A stretch of DNA of 64,000 nt from Shinisaurus crocodilurus (GCA_021292165.1 JAHFWL010000251.1:104290-168289); one strand, 5' to 3'. Shown: positions 1 through 11,362, counted from the first letter of the stretch. Program-made: numbers and translations. Notes: a model not told the origin generated them from the sequence alone.

Positions 1-154
1 CCAGGACCATGTCCCAAGCAGAGAAATCACACCTCCACAGAGAATTATGGGGCTCAGCCTTCATGTCCTTTGGAACAGGGGCCTTCCAGAGGAAGTTTCA
101 GGGTTAGTTAACCTCCAGTATTTTAACACCTCTGGAGTTAGAAAGTTAGGTGAC

Positions 155-407
155 TCACGGCTAAACTACATACTACATTAAATGTGTGTGTAGTAGGTGA
201 TCATACTGTTATCTTTTACTTTCGTGTAAGTGTGCAGGCCCCCCAATCTGGATCAAGATCACTGTGCATGTATTAGGGGGTGTTAAAGGTTCCCACCCAG
301 CCACTTTTCCCCTTTAAATTCACACAGACACACACGGTCTTAAGAAAGAAAGAAAAACTTTAATTGGAACCAATGGAGTTGTTTCTCTCTCTTAAGCCCT
401 GCACAGG

Positions 408-439
<32 letters not shown>

Positions 440-583
440 TGAATTTAAAGGAAAAAAGTGGCTGGGTGGGAAGGTTTAAACTCCCCTGCTCTGGATTGGG
501 GTGCTGTATGCTTACATGAAAGTAAAAGGGAAAGTTATGATCACCTACATTGCATTTAATGGGAGTGTGTAGTTTAGCCCTGA
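155..583. repeat. foldback (long inverted repeat) MITE
   Basis: The two halves are reverse complements. The left arm (about 160-326) reads GGCTAAACTACA, then a GGTGATCAT block, TTTTACTTTC and CCCACCCAGCCACTTTT. The right arm (about 412-583) carries the same blocks in reverse order and opposite strand. The spacer holds a TTAAG palindrome pair and a TG microsatellite. It encodes nothing and is most simply a non-autonomous foldback DNA transposon. No target duplication was resolved. Confidence 0.7.
409..438. repeat. (TG)n microsatellite
   Basis: About 15 uninterrupted TG units lie at the inner edge of the right arm of the foldback element. Confidence 0.95.
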
Positions 584-1241
584 GAAATGCAGGCCTCTTG
601 CTGGGACAAGAGCAAATAGGTAGGAAATTTAAGAGGGTTTGGGGAGATGTACCCTAAGCCATCAAGGCTCATCAACAAAGCTATTAAAACCCTTAAAGGT
701 CATTTATCAAATGGCCTTTAAGACAACAATAAACATTTCTAATAAAATACGGTCAAAACAAAACCCTGTACTACAGATAGGCCCCAAATCCTTTATTTGT
801 GTTTCTGCTATCATTTTAGTTTGAGTGCAGAGAAGTTTTGATTAACTTATGAAGCCAAGTGACCAAAATGCCAATTTGAAGCTTTATCTAGTATATATGC
901 CACTTTTCAGTCTGATAGTGTTACTGTGGTAGAAACAGAGCAGGTTAGGTGACAGATAAGGAAAGGTCAGTAAGAAATAATAACAAAAAAATCAAAGGTT
1001 TGTGAAAGACGTTCAGGCTGCAATGTCTCAGTTTTGTTGCTTTTTTCTTCTTCTTAGCTCTCCAATTACAGAAGCAATGGGGAAAAAATTGGGTGAAAGG
1101 TACTGGTCAAACGAAACATATGAGCTTTTGGCTGGGAAGACCCTTGTTCTAATAGCATCTCAAGGTCAAACTAAACATTGGCAGATCTGTGAATCAGATA
1201 GCCCACTTAAAAAAGAGAAACCTAAAGTGGTTTACATGGCC
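584..1241. other. unique noncoding DNA
   Basis: AT-rich sequence with no recognisable repeat. The short open frames at 639-824 and 1002-1244 resemble no protein family I know and are treated as chance. Confidence 0.6.
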
Positions 1242-2007
1242 TAGGGATGTGTGCGGAGCTTGATTGGGAGGTGAAAGTCCGGCAAACTCACTGGGCTTGA
1301 CCCCCTGAGCTCCGCTCGCCTTACCTGCTACCCCAGCTCGACTCACATTCTTACGAGCCGAGCTGTGTAAGCAACTTTCCGGGTTCCTGGCACTACGTTG
1401 TTTAAGTAGAAAATGGTGTAAGATATGTTAAAGATAGCCACAATTTGCGCAAATTATGCAAATCATGACCACTTTTAGAAGTGGTCTGAGAAGGGCCTTC
1501 TCAGTTGTGGCACCCCATCTCTGGAATCAGCTTCCCAAGGAGGTGCACCTGGCGCCTACCCTCTATTCTTTCAGGTGCCAGGAGAAACCTTTTTATTTCC
1601 CCAGTATTTTAATGCTTGATTTTATTCCTTTTATTATCGCCACTGTACCTCTGCATTAAATTTATTTTGGCTGCTTGTTTTTATCGTGTTATATTTTAAT
1701 ATGTTTGTGTTTTTATACTATTTTTGTTGTTATTTTTCTGTTGCTTTGTTTTGTAAACCACCCAGGGAGCCTTTTGGCTGATAGGCAGTGAATAAATATA
1801 TTAAATAATTAAATAAATAAATAAATTTAAATGAATAAATTTTAACGTATCTTACGCCATTTTCTACGTAAACAACATAGCGCCAGGAACCCAGAAGTTC
1901 GGTGAACACCTTGGCTGGTGCACACTTTCAGCCCAGCTCAGCAGGTGTGGCAGCAGCGCTCGCCGAGCGTGCTGCGAGTCGGGTGGTGGGTGAATTGCCC
2001 ACCCCTA
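1242..2007. mobile_element. palindromic TAGGGATG-ended MITE, split by an L2 insertion
   Basis: It begins TAGGGATGTG and ends CACCCCTA, as hAT-like elements often do. The internal halves are mutually complementary around blocks such as CGCCATTTTCTACGT and ACATAGCGCCAGGAACCC. Related copies lie at 11363-11719, 15542-16169 and 27383-27573. The palindrome is interrupted between CCACTTTTAG (ends about 1478) and TTTTAACGTATC (starts about 1840) by an L2 3' end. An 8-bp target duplication is not clear. Confidence 0.65.
1479..1838 (+). mobile_element. L2-type LINE, 5'-truncated 3' end
   Basis: The frame starting at 1456 encodes RRAFSVVAPHLWNQLPKEV, the recognisable C-terminus of L2/CR1-clade reverse transcriptases. 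A 3' UTR follows with the TGTAAACCACCCAGGGAGCC motif, then an AATAAAT-type A-rich tail. Only about 360 bp of an element several kb long remain, which is typical 5' truncation. The copy lies inside the older palindromic MITE. Confidence 0.8.
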
Positions 2008-2012
2008 CGGTG

Positions 2013-2172
2013 GTCCTCCTTTCCATTTTACCCTCACAAGAAGTCTGTGAGGTAGGTTAGGCAGAAAGTCAGTGACCGGCTCAAAGTCACCCAGTGAGCT
2101 TCATGGCTGAGTGGAGCCTAGAAGTTGAACTTCTTCTGAGTCTCAGTCCAACACTCTAACCACTATACCACA
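2013..2172 (-). mobile_element. tRNA-derived SINE, minus strand, truncated tail
   Basis: The reverse complement carries the head (TGGTATAGTGGTTAGAGTG, Pol III A-box-like), a degraded B-box region, the GGGTGACTTTGAGCC body and the CCTACCTCACAG block shared with copies at 5656, 8901, 18413, 30127 and 32946. The 3' tail is lost. Confidence 0.8.

Positions 2173-2203
<31 letters not shown>
2173..2203. repeat. (CAT)n microsatellite
   Basis: About ten CAT units immediately follow the SINE. Confidence 0.95.
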
Positions 2204-2204
<1 letters not shown>

Positions 2205-2333
2205 ATCAACCTATAAAGGTTATTTTCAAAGGGGATACTCTTAACCTAAGTAGATGATGATTGGTTGCTCTCCATATAGATGTTGTTATTTTTATTATTT
2301 ATTTTGACAGCAATCTAAAATAGTAATGCAAAC

Positions 2334-2875
2334 CTAATTCATTAATCTATTTAATAAACAGATATTGGATGTTTCGCAGGCATACAATAAAGTTGGTAAT
2401 ACAATGACTTCATAAACCAGTGTTTTGGTCTTCTTACAAATATCCCGATCCTCGAACACTCTATGTTTCATTCGAGAAAATGCGGCACTTGCGGAGCTCA
2501 AATGATGCTGAATTTCACTGTCAATGTTAGCTGTAACAGAAAGATAGCTGCCAAGATAGAGAAAATGATCGACATTTTCCAGTATTGCCCCACCAAGCTG
2601 GATAGATGGCATCACCAAAGGGTTAACTTGCACTTGCTGATGAAGCACTTGCTGATGAAGCACTTTGGTTTTTTTGAGGTTAAGTGAGAGACCAAGTTTT
2701 TCATATGCTTCTGCAAAAGCATTGAGGATAGTTTGGAGATTATCCTCTGAATGTGCAGAGACCACATTATCATCAGCATACTGAAGTTCCACAACGGAGG
2801 TTGTAATTACCTTACTTTTTGCTTTCAGCCTGCTGAGATTAAAAAGCTTTCCATCTGTTCAATATATGATTCCCA
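2334..2875 (-). pseudogene. non-LTR retrotransposon RT fragment (inverted 5' part)
   Basis: The minus strand encodes the middle of a LINE reverse transcriptase: KLFNLSRLKAKSKV upstream of LQYADDN (the catalytic A-x-D-D), then LGLSLNLKKTKVL and VLPTLLYACET. A stop lies upstream in the otherwise readable GVGIIY-stop-TDGKLFN stretch. Protein order continues on the opposite strand at 2880, so this is the 5' half of one LINE copy, inverted relative to its 3' half as in twin priming. Part of the thumb carries a short KVLHQQ duplication. I do not name the clade. It is the type whose protein ends in a C2H2-like finger. Confidence 0.75.
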
Positions 2876-2879
2876 CACC

Positions 2880-3560
2880 AGTGGGAAGTTTCCCCTCGAC
2901 AAGGTGAAATATTTCATCAACGTTGCCTCCGGAAAATCCTGCAAATTACTTGGGAAGATAGGCGAACAAATGTCAGTGTACTGGAAGAAGCAAAGACTAC
3001 TAGCGTTGAGAAAATGATCCTTCAATGCCAACTTCAATGGACTGGTCATGTTGTTCGAATGTCTGACTGCCGTCTCCCAAAGCAGTTACTTTATTCCCAA
3101 CTCAAGGATGGAAAGCGGAATATCGGTGGTCAGCGTAAGAGGTTTAAAGATGTTCATTAAGGCTAATCTAAAAAAATGCAATATAAACATCGAAAACTGG
3201 GAAGCTCTGGCCCATGAACGATCTAACTGGAGGTTGGCCTTTCACAAAGGTTCCATGGACTTTGAAGAAGCCCGAGTGCAAGGTGAAAGAGAGAAATGTG
3301 CTAAGCGAAAAGCACGTCAAACGAATTCTTTACAGGACCATCTTCCATCTGGTAACCTGTGTCCTCACTGTGGGAAGCTGTGTGGATCTAGAATTGGCCT
3401 CCACAGTTACTTACGGACCCATCGCTAGAGTCTACACAATTCTTCTTTAGAATTTCCTCCTTTTAAAATTTTCTTTTTGTAATTTTTTATCCTGGAAGAC
3501 AATCTTACTCGGTCACGAATGATCGCCTACACATTGGAAACCACCGCTGTAAGATATACT
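2880..3560 (+). pseudogene. same LINE, 3' part with C-terminal zinc finger
   Basis: Plus-strand frames continue the LINE protein. GEIFHQRCLRKIL, QLQWTGHVVRM and DCRLPKQLLYSQL appear near 2900-3100, after which the frame shifts into 3048-3428 (WEALAHERSNWRLAFHKG). The terminus carries CPHCGKLC with a downstream SYLRTH, a C2H2-like finger. A short 3' UTR follows with TCTTACTCGGTCACGA. Frameshifts and stops make it non-functional. Together with 2334-2875 it forms one insertion with a head-to-head junction near 2875-2900. Confidence 0.75.
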
Positions 3561-3755
3561 GTAGCTTATAGTTCAGAATATCATTTCTTGAAAGCCCACG
3601 TTGTGATTCTGTGCATGGTAGTATGAACTTGACCAACACAGAACAGTCATTTCCCAGCAAAAATCTGAACTTTGAGTAGAAGGAAACTGCTGCTTGGCTT
3701 TGGGAATGAAGTAAGGATGGTGGATCCTCCCTGCTCTTCTACGATGCCTCTAGGA

Positions 3756-3891
3756 CAGGGCTCTCCAACCTTGGGTCCCCAGCTGTTGCTGGACTATAGC
3801 TCCCAGAATCCCTTGCCATTAGCCATGCTGGCTGGGTATGCTGGAAGCTGTAGGCCAGCAACATCTGGGTACCCAAGGTTGGAGAGCCCTG
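3756..3891. mobile_element. short hAT-like MITE with 8-bp target duplication
   Basis: A palindromic element with TIR CAGGGCTCTCCAACCTTGGG at the left and its complement at the right. It is flanked by CTCTAGGA (3748-3755) and CTCTATGA (3892-3899), a 7/8 match of the 8-bp size typical of hAT insertion. It belongs with the elements at 16597-16727 and 45472-45603 and with fragments at 34930-35022 and 46650-46725. Confidence 0.8.
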
Positions 3892-3899
3892 CTCTATGA

Positions 3900-5655
3900 G
3901 CTGTAATGGGCCAAGGAAGTGGCTAGAGATCTATGACAATCTATGAATTAGGCCCCGAATTACACTGACTTCCACAGGTGGGTGCTGTGCCTCTCTTCTT
4001 CCATGGTCATCACTTCTGCTCCCACTGCAATGAGTCCAATAATTCCTTGGTGAATGCTGCTGGAAAAACATCCATGGGCTTTATGGTTAACATGTCATAC
4101 AGTACCTGGATGCTCTCACACAGTTGTGCTGTATAACAGGCACCACCATTTTCTTCACCACCCCTGATGAAGTAAGACTGTGAGTGAGGAATGCATGTGC
4201 AGAAACATTCAGGAGCTGCATAATATATTAGAGAGGCTGTGCATGCTCTCACATTCCTGCTGCTTACGATGAGACTTCACAACAGCAGTGAAAGCCCAAC
4301 CTATTGCATGCAAGCTTCAGCTTCTGCAGAGTCTTCTAGGTACAGATGCATGCCAATGATGTCATCAGAAATGCATGCTCTTATGCTTTTAAGGCTCTGC
4401 AAACTGTCCAGGTGATGGTGACAGAAAAAGAATGGTCAGCGAACGTAAGCAATAAACCGTGTGACCTGAGGGGCACAGAAGTTAGTGCCTCTCCATGCCT
4501 CAGAGCACACCAGTGATCGTTAAATTGCACATCCATTAATTAGCATGGAAAATATTCCATTAACCATCAGCATATGGACTCATTGTTATTGTGCTTTGTG
4601 TGTGGAATGCTCGGAGTACAAGCATGAAAGCAGTGTGTGAGTAATTGTTTATTAATTAAGATGGGACGTCTCCCAACTGTTCCTACAAATGTCATACAAA
4701 AGTTCTCATGGCCTCATTTGCCCAGATGGTGAGAATCCTCTGGGGCTCTTAAATTAAGTGAAGCTCTTCTGAGAATATTACCTGATTTGTTCTGGCTGAG
4801 GAGGCATTGAGACTCAGTGGCTTGTCTACAACCTTCCATTTCACATCCCGTTGTTCCAACCACTGTTTGCCTCGTTTTTTAAAACAACAACAACAACAAC
4901 TGTACTTTTTACTGCAGATAAATGCAGCAAACTTGACTTCTTTGTTAACAAGCTGCTATTTTCATCTTCACACTCAGAAACATATGGCCAGCATATTTAT
5001 CCTATCCTCATTATTTCCATACTCCAGTACAGTACATCATTATAATATGAGTGCATTTTGTGTCTGAACGGTGGCTGTGGTAGCTGCTATTGAGTACATA
5101 AATATCACTTTTGTCATGTAATTCATTTACCAACAGATGGATCTTTCTTGCAAATAAGAAGAAATTGGTTCAATAAGAAAAGGGCTGGGGGTGGGGAGTG
5201 ACGGGAAATTGCTTTGTTTACTCTGTAGTCTAAATGTTTGTCCAAGTCTTGAGGTGACTTCAGTACAATCAATGTGAAAAGGATCTATAACAATAATCAA
5301 TGCTGGTGTAGTTACTGCACACATGAGTGGTGAACTGTTTCCCAGAGGATTTAGGGAACTGTGTAGCACAAGTTAAAGATTAAACATTGATGAAAATGTC
5401 TGCCACACACTTTCCCATTTAAGAATAATACTTGCTCTTCAAAATCTTTTTGTCATTGCTTATTTACTTATTTACATATTCACTCTGCTTTCGGCACTTC
5501 TTTTTTGATTGATCCATTCATGGAACATGATCTACGCAGGGCTGCTCCAGAAGATGATCCAAAAGCAGCAGGCCTGCCTTTCAGCAGACTCTGGCTGCAG
5601 GGAGCATATCAAGCCATTAGGGCACTGTAGGTTAGAAGCTTCCAGGGGGACAAAA
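3900..5655. other. unique noncoding DNA
   Basis: No transposon signature or coding frame recognised. A stretch near 4500-4600 is AT-rich with TTAATTAGC-type homeodomain-like words, which alone are not evidence of function. A short CAA run lies near 4885. Confidence 0.5.
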
Positions 5656-6145
5656 AGAGAGCCAGTGTGGCGTAGTGGTGGTGAGAGTGTTGGACTTGGG
5701 ACTCAGGAGATCCGGGTTCTAGTCCCTGCTCGGCCATGAAACCCACTGGGTGACTTAGGGCCACTCACTGCCTCTCAGCCTAACCTACCTCACAGGGTGA
5801 GGATAAAATGGAGGGGAGGATGATGATGATTATGTAAGCCAACATTGGGTTCCTTGAAGGAAAAAAATATACAGTCATGCCTTGGATTACAAGTAACTTG
5901 GTTTGCAAGCATTTTGCAAGACAAGCAAATTTTTAAATATTTATTATTATTATTTTTAACTTGATATACAAGCGACGTCTTGCAATACAAGTACTTTAGT
6001 ATGGCTTAAATTAAAAATCTCTGTACAAATTTTTTTGGGGAAATTTCGTTTTGATATACGAGTGTTTTGGATTACAAACACGTTTCCGGAACAAATTATG
6101 CTCTCAATCCAAGGCATGACTGTAATAAATAAATAAATAAATAGC
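5656..6145 (+). mobile_element. tRNA-derived SINE split by a mariner-type MITE
   Basis: The head has TGGCGTAGTGG (fits a tRNA A box) and GGGTTCTAGTCCC (fits a B box). The body has CACTGGGTGACTTAGGGCCA and CCTAACCTACCTCACAGGG, and the 3' part ends GGGTTCCTTGAAGGAAAAAAAT. The AATAAATAAAT tail expected next is found only after 6124, because a 251-bp TIR element occupies 5872-6122. Confidence 0.85.
5872..6122. mobile_element. Tc1/mariner (Tigger-like) MITE, copy A
   Basis: Perfect terminal inverted repeats start CAGTCATGCCTTGGATT and end with the exact complement, flanked on both sides by the TA dinucleotide (5870-5871 and 6123-6124). It carries no transposase. The interior has the GCAAGACAAGCAAATTTTTAA and AAAAATCTCTGTACAAATTT blocks shared with 27133-27382 and 50838-51080. 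Insertion into the SINE tail shows that this family was mobile after the SINE. Confidence 0.9.
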
Positions 6146-6185
6146 AGCCTAGGCTACAACCAGCCAGGACAATAATGATGATGAC

Positions 6186-6186
<1 letters not shown>

Positions 6187-6231
<45 letters not shown>
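6187..6231. repeat. (TTA)n microsatellite
   Basis: About 15 units, possibly grown from the A-rich tail of a retroposon on the minus strand. Confidence 0.95.
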
Positions 6232-6234
6232 TAC

Positions 6235-7030
6235 AACAAGCCATTCTTCCTCCTGCTTAGCTACACAAAGAAACCTGATGTTACCACACCATGAAAAACC
6301 CACATACATATTTGCAGTGGTGTGATAGAAGACTTCTCTGAATCATTGATTGCTCCAGATGACTCGCCCACCATACAGAGGAAGGCACGTCCATGCAGTG
6401 CTCTGTAAAGCAGCTTCCACACAGTAGCGATTGGTATGGAATGGATAGCTGCCCGGTGTTTTCTTGTGCTGAGATGACCATCCCTGCATAAGCTGTACTG
6501 TTTGCCTCAGATTCCGCATTATTAAGAATAAAGCAGAACAAAACAAAATGACTAGTGCAAGCACAAGCAATTTTGGGATCAAAATGTACTATGGCCAGGA
6601 AATTGCTGTGCATGTTGCTGCAATTAGCTCTTTTCCTATAAGCTTCGTAAGCTATAGACCTTAATTGGAAATGATACATGCTTCCTCTTATTATTAATAT
6701 TTAAAGAGAGAGCGAAAGTTTTGGGGAAGTGTTTAATTGCTTTTTGGAAAGGCACATTTTTCAAGAGAATAAACAAACTGCCTGCACAAATGGCAACTCT
6801 TTAATTGCCACTAGAATGGTATATTTGGTGTTTTCTCCATTAGCCTTTAATGGAGCAATGAAAATGAACTTTAGCCATAGGGAGAGACAGCTAGACCTCA
6901 GGATCCCAGCGCTGAGCCAGACATATAATAATCCACAGAGCAATTCCTTTATCTGACGCATTATTGTTATTGTAGTTGTAGTTGTAGCCATCATCAGAGT
7001 CTTTCATAGCATTTGGTTAGCAAATTAACC
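6235..7030. other. unique noncoding DNA
   Basis: No repeat or gene recognised. Opposite-strand frames at 6281-6679 and 6343-6582 match no known family. Confidence 0.5.
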
Positions 7031-7185
7031 AGTGTGGTACAGTGCATATAGTACTGGATTAAGATATGGACAAGCCAAGTTAAAATCCCTGATGAACAAT
7101 GAAACTAACTGGGTTACTTTGGACAATCTAACTCACATAATCTTTGTGAGAATAAGACTGAGGACGATGGTGATAATGATAAAAC
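7031..7185 (+). mobile_element. old tRNA-derived SINE copy
   Basis: A diverged version of the SINE head and body: CAGTGTGGTACAGTGCATAT, AACTGGGTTACTTTGGACAA, then TTTGTGAGAATAAGA. The order agrees with the better copies. Confidence 0.65.
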
Positions 7186-7254
7186 ATACTCAGCATTTAT
7201 ATATAGCACATGCCAAATGTTCAAAGTACTTCATATACATTCCGATGTACGTAC

Positions 7255-7915
7255 GTACATTCCTGGATAGGGATAGCCTAGCCATGATGATCCATGCACT
7301 GGTAACCTCACAATTAGATTACTGTAATATGTGGGGCTGCCCTTGCACCTGGTTCGGAAGCTGCAGCTAGCACAGAATGCAGCAGCCTGGATGTTTAATA
7401 GAGCACCTAGATATACACACATTGAATCTGTATTAAAAGAACTTCCTATTTGCTACCGAGCCATGTTCTTGACTGTGTTGCAGACTTTCACATCCCTAAT
7501 TACAACTCAGGAGCAGAATACCTAGCCAATCTTCTTTCCCTATATACACTAAATTGACCACTGAGATCTTCCAAGGAGGCCTTCTTGTTCATCCCACGAT
7601 CAACATTGTGTCATCAAACAAGAGGATGTAAGTGGGCCTTCTTGGTAGTGGCATGGGCACCCTCTAGAACACTCTCCCATGTGTGTTCAGAGAGGTGGAA
7701 ACTGGTGAGCTTTATGCTTCTTGAAGATGCACCTGTTTACTCAGGGTTACCCTTACTTATAATCACACTGCTCTGTTTTACTGTTCTTATAACATTTTAA
7801 TGTATTTATAATTGGTTTTACATTGGCTTTTATATTGTATTTTATGTATTTTTATGTAAACCACTTCAGTATCTTATGATATCAAGCAGTATGTAAGCAG
7901 TTTAAGCAAACAAAC
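7255..7915 (+). pseudogene. L2-type LINE RT C-terminus and 3' UTR
   Basis: Overlapping plus frames give HALVTSQLDYCNMWG, then LQLAQNAAAWMFNRAPRYTH, VLKELPICYRAMFL, a diverged C-terminal region (AFLVVAW) and a 3' UTR with TATGTAAACCACTTCAGTAT and a CAAA tail. These are conserved blocks from the RT thumb to the C-terminus of L2 elements. Several frameshifts make it a dead 5'-truncated copy. Confidence 0.8.
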
Positions 7916-8197
7916 AAACAAAGTTCTGCTACTGAAGCTTAGCTAACAAAACAGGTCTAGAATGTAGCCTTGTAAATCGCTTGAATGGGAAAGCATACAT
8001 AAACCAATCCAAACTTTTCAGAGGAAGAGCATGGTATCAATGAGATTAAATTATTATTTTATTTGTATTTATTTATCTCAGTAGTTGTACTATGCTGTGT
8101 ATATGGAAAAATTGGGTGTGTAAATGATCAATTATTATAACATGGAGCATTTTTAGTGTCCAGATGCACCTCTGAGGTAACAGAACTTCACACACTG

Positions 8198-8627
8198 TAG
8201 GGATGTATGAGAAATTTGTTTCAGTTGGTTTTTTTATCAGGATTTTACCCAGTTAGCACCCTCCGGACCGGACACAGACTTGGATGCAATCTGTGATCAA
8301 AGTGTGTACATTTCTGAGCTTGCAGTGTGATTCAAGGATGGGGGGGGGGGAAGCTTTCAACAACATGTGTACATTTGAAAGATGTGCATGAAAAATGAGC
8401 ACAAATACACTTCAGTCAATGGGTGAAGAATGCATACACTTCAAACATGTGCACAATTGATGCATACATTTGGAAAACAATATGTATGCAAATATGCATG
8501 GGTTTTCATGTGAAAAGAAAAAAAAGCAAAGCTCACAATCTGATATAGACTCAAGTCAGAGCGAGCTTTGAGATGGAATTTGAAGAACTTCAGCGAGCTT
8601 GGGTTTTGCTGATTTGCACATCCCTTA
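8198..8627. mobile_element. TAGGGATGT-ended hAT-like MITE
   Basis: It starts TAGGGATGTATGAGAAAT and ends TTTGCACATCCCTTA. The interior is rich in GTGCA/ATGCATAC words and holds a CAGTCAATGGGTG motif that recurs in the elements at 29505-29640 and 62387-62715. The flanks ACACACTG and ACACAAGT may be a decayed 8-bp duplication. Confidence 0.65.
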
Positions 8628-8900
8628 ACACAAGTGACAAAAATAGGGCATCTTTGCAATGTCTGTATGTTCATCAAAACACAGTCCATAAGGTGTGTTG
8701 TCATGGCTCCACATCACTTTGTCCCTGCTACATGCGTTAGAGCAGGGTGGGAAGAAGATGACAGCTACATTAGTACCCCAGGAGCAGATCAGAAGGAAGA
8801 AATACCCCATCTGAGATGCTTCCACCCCCAAATAGCTATTTGGACAGAAGCCAATTGGCCCACAAGTGAACCATTGTGAAGGATTGAACCATGGTGAAGG

Positions 8901-9148
8901 AGAGCCAGTGTGGCATGGTGGTGAGAGTGTTGGACTGGGACTCGGGAGATCCGGGTTCTAGTCCCTGCTCGGCCAGGAAACTCACTGGGTGACTTTGGGC
9001 CAGTCACTGACTCTCAGCCTAACCTACCTCACAGGGTTGTTGTGAGGATAAAATGGAGAGGAGGATGATGATTATGTAAGCTGCCTTGGGTTCCTTGCAG
9101 GAAAAAGGGGGGGGGTATAAATATAATAAATAAATAAATAAATAAATA
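8901..9148 (+). mobile_element. tRNA-derived SINE, near full length
   Basis: The best-preserved copy. The A box lies in the head (TGGCATGGTGG) and the B box is GGGTTCTAGTCCC. It continues with GGTGACTTTGGGCCAGTCAC, GGGTTGTTGTGAGGATAAAA, GCTGCCTTGGGTTCCTTGCA and an (AAAT)n tail. The shared 3' end suggests mobilisation by a partner LINE of the window's L2 or CR1 type, but the partner is inferred. Confidence 0.9.
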
Positions 9149-11362
9149 TGATAGCACCCACTTTTTTAAAAAATGACTGGACTAGTAGTTGAATCTTTCT
9201 TCAACACTGGCAATGGGACAACATCCTCCACCACATCTGATGGATGAAGGCTAGCTTAGGGGGCACAAAGCAGGCTGCATGGCCCACAGCTTTCTCTCCC
9301 AACCCCTTGCTGCCACCTCCCAGCATTTGCCGCCTGAGATGACCCCCTCACTCTGCTTAATGGTAGTGCCAGGCCAGCCCTGTGTACAGAGCCAAACTGT
9401 GGGCTTAGGTTTGCATTGGGAGGGGAATCTTCACCACAGACAGCAAAATGTTGTGGGCTGGCCCTGATTGTAGAATATGAGTAACTAATAGAGCAATCCT
9501 ATGGCCCCCTGGGTAGTGTCTAGAGGGCCCTGGGGTGCTTTGGATTCCCAAAATCCAAGGTCAGAAAAGAGCTCCGACCTCAGAGGTGGGGATCCGCACT
9601 CAGATCCCCTTCCACCCACTCACAGCTGGCATGAAAAGAACCGCTGCCAGCTGCTTCTCTGAGGTCGTAAGAGCATCCTCGGAGGAGTAAAGAGGGTGTT
9701 CTGGTGGGCAGGGAGTAGAGTGGAAGGGAGGAGACAAAGTCTGCCAGGATATGCCATATCCTGGCAGTGCTCCAGGCTCCTTCCCTCCCCATCTGAACTG
9801 AAGTGCCTCAGCTAGATGGCCGTCTAGCTGACTTGCAGGGCAGGAGGAGCGGAGAGGGAAAGATCACCTCTGTGCTCCTTCCACCCTGCATAGGATGTCT
9901 GTAATCCTCTGAGTTTGAAGCATTATGGGCAACCCCATTATACTGCACCTGAAGAGTAACACAAGAAGTGATCTTCAAATGGACTACCTGTACTGACCTA
10001 ATGAAAGATAATATCTTGGTATAGCAACCCACCTGTTGTCTGTCACTGTTCATGGCTGAGCAATCAGAAACCATAATTTCAGAGGAACAGTTCAGACATA
10101 ATTATTCAGACCTTGAAGAAATCCTTTGTAAATTATCTGTTTACTGCTGCCCTTTAAATGGGTATCCTGCAAAGCAACTTGTTCTTACTATTGGAATGCA
10201 AGATACTACCAAATAGGTAGCTGGAAAAAATGTCCTGTCCTGTCTGGTAGCATTGGCCTGAATTATCTGTTTCATTTTGTTCTCATTCAGACATGAGATG
10301 ATGTGAAATCATCCATCAAAGTCACCCAAGCAAAGGAATCCTGAGGCTTATCTAATGAATGTAAATGACTGTCTCATTGAAAGAGCAGAGAAACCGTATG
10401 TCATTGTCATTTTAGTGGAGGTAACTCAATCCATGTTTAATTTAATTAACTCTGGCAATTAACACGAAGTTGAAAATCATATACATTGGAAAAAAAATAT
10501 CTAATGGACTAAGAAGTGTGCCAGAATTATAATGAGCAATTACTGTTGGAAAGCATTTGATTAAGATGATTAAAATAAATCCATGGCTATAGAATGAAAT
10601 TTAACTGGAGGACAAAGGTAGTTTCAAACAATATAAATTAACAGGCAATTAGAATCATTTGCCAAAGGTATTTGTTAGAGCTATGCATCTGCTTCAGACG
10701 AAGCGGCCCACATCAGAGGTATTTGGACCACCTCTGATGTGAAGCAGCTGTTGTCCAAAGTGAAACGGGCTGTTCCCAGAACTTTAGACCCAGCTTAGAA
10801 CCTCGAAGTGTGGTTAGATATCAATCATATCAATCTCCCACAGGAAAGTTCTCCATAAAAGGAAAATGCTATGCAGAGGGAAGTGGAGGGAGAGCAGGGC
10901 TGTAGTTGTGTGACTGACATCTCAAGATTCCAATCAGGGAATGACTTTACTAGAGCTCCTCTCCAATCACAGTCCTTTAGGGACAGAGGTTGAAGTAACA
11001 TATCAGAAGGTGTTCCATTGTTTTTAAGCAAGAGTGTTTTACAAGTTGAGTCCTTGCACCTATTCTTCTGAAATTTTGCAGATAACTTACCTAGGGACAC
11101 CTTCCCCCAGAGCAATTTTCTCACATGGTCCTCCCAAATTCTCTGCCCACAAATAGGGTGGAGAATTTTGAGAGGTCATTTCCCCACAGTTCTACCTGGG
11201 ACTGAGGACTGGCCCCACTTGTCCCTGAAGCTCTTCAAAATGGGTCACTCTAATGTTGCTGCTACCACCTAGGCCAGATGATGTTTTACTTTGTTCTTGC
11301 TGGTAACATACTTATTAATTATGTGTACTGATTAATTAATAAGTGTATTAATTATGTGTACT
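9149..11362. other. mostly unique noncoding DNA
   Basis: No gene recognised. The segment 10380-10680 is AT-rich and repeat-free, with several TTAATTAA and GGCAATTA words, and could be a conserved noncoding element. At 10705-10737 a hairpin pairs CACATCAGAGGT with ACCTCTGATGTG. Confidence 0.5.

Noticed and set aside
3048..3428. Host zinc-finger gene (CPHCGKLC...H)
   Set aside because: The preceding sequence is LINE protein and the finger is the usual C-terminus of that LINE type.
5656..5740. A tRNA gene from the A and B box-like sequences
   Set aside because: No cloverleaf or acceptor stem. The sequence is the head of a multicopy SINE.
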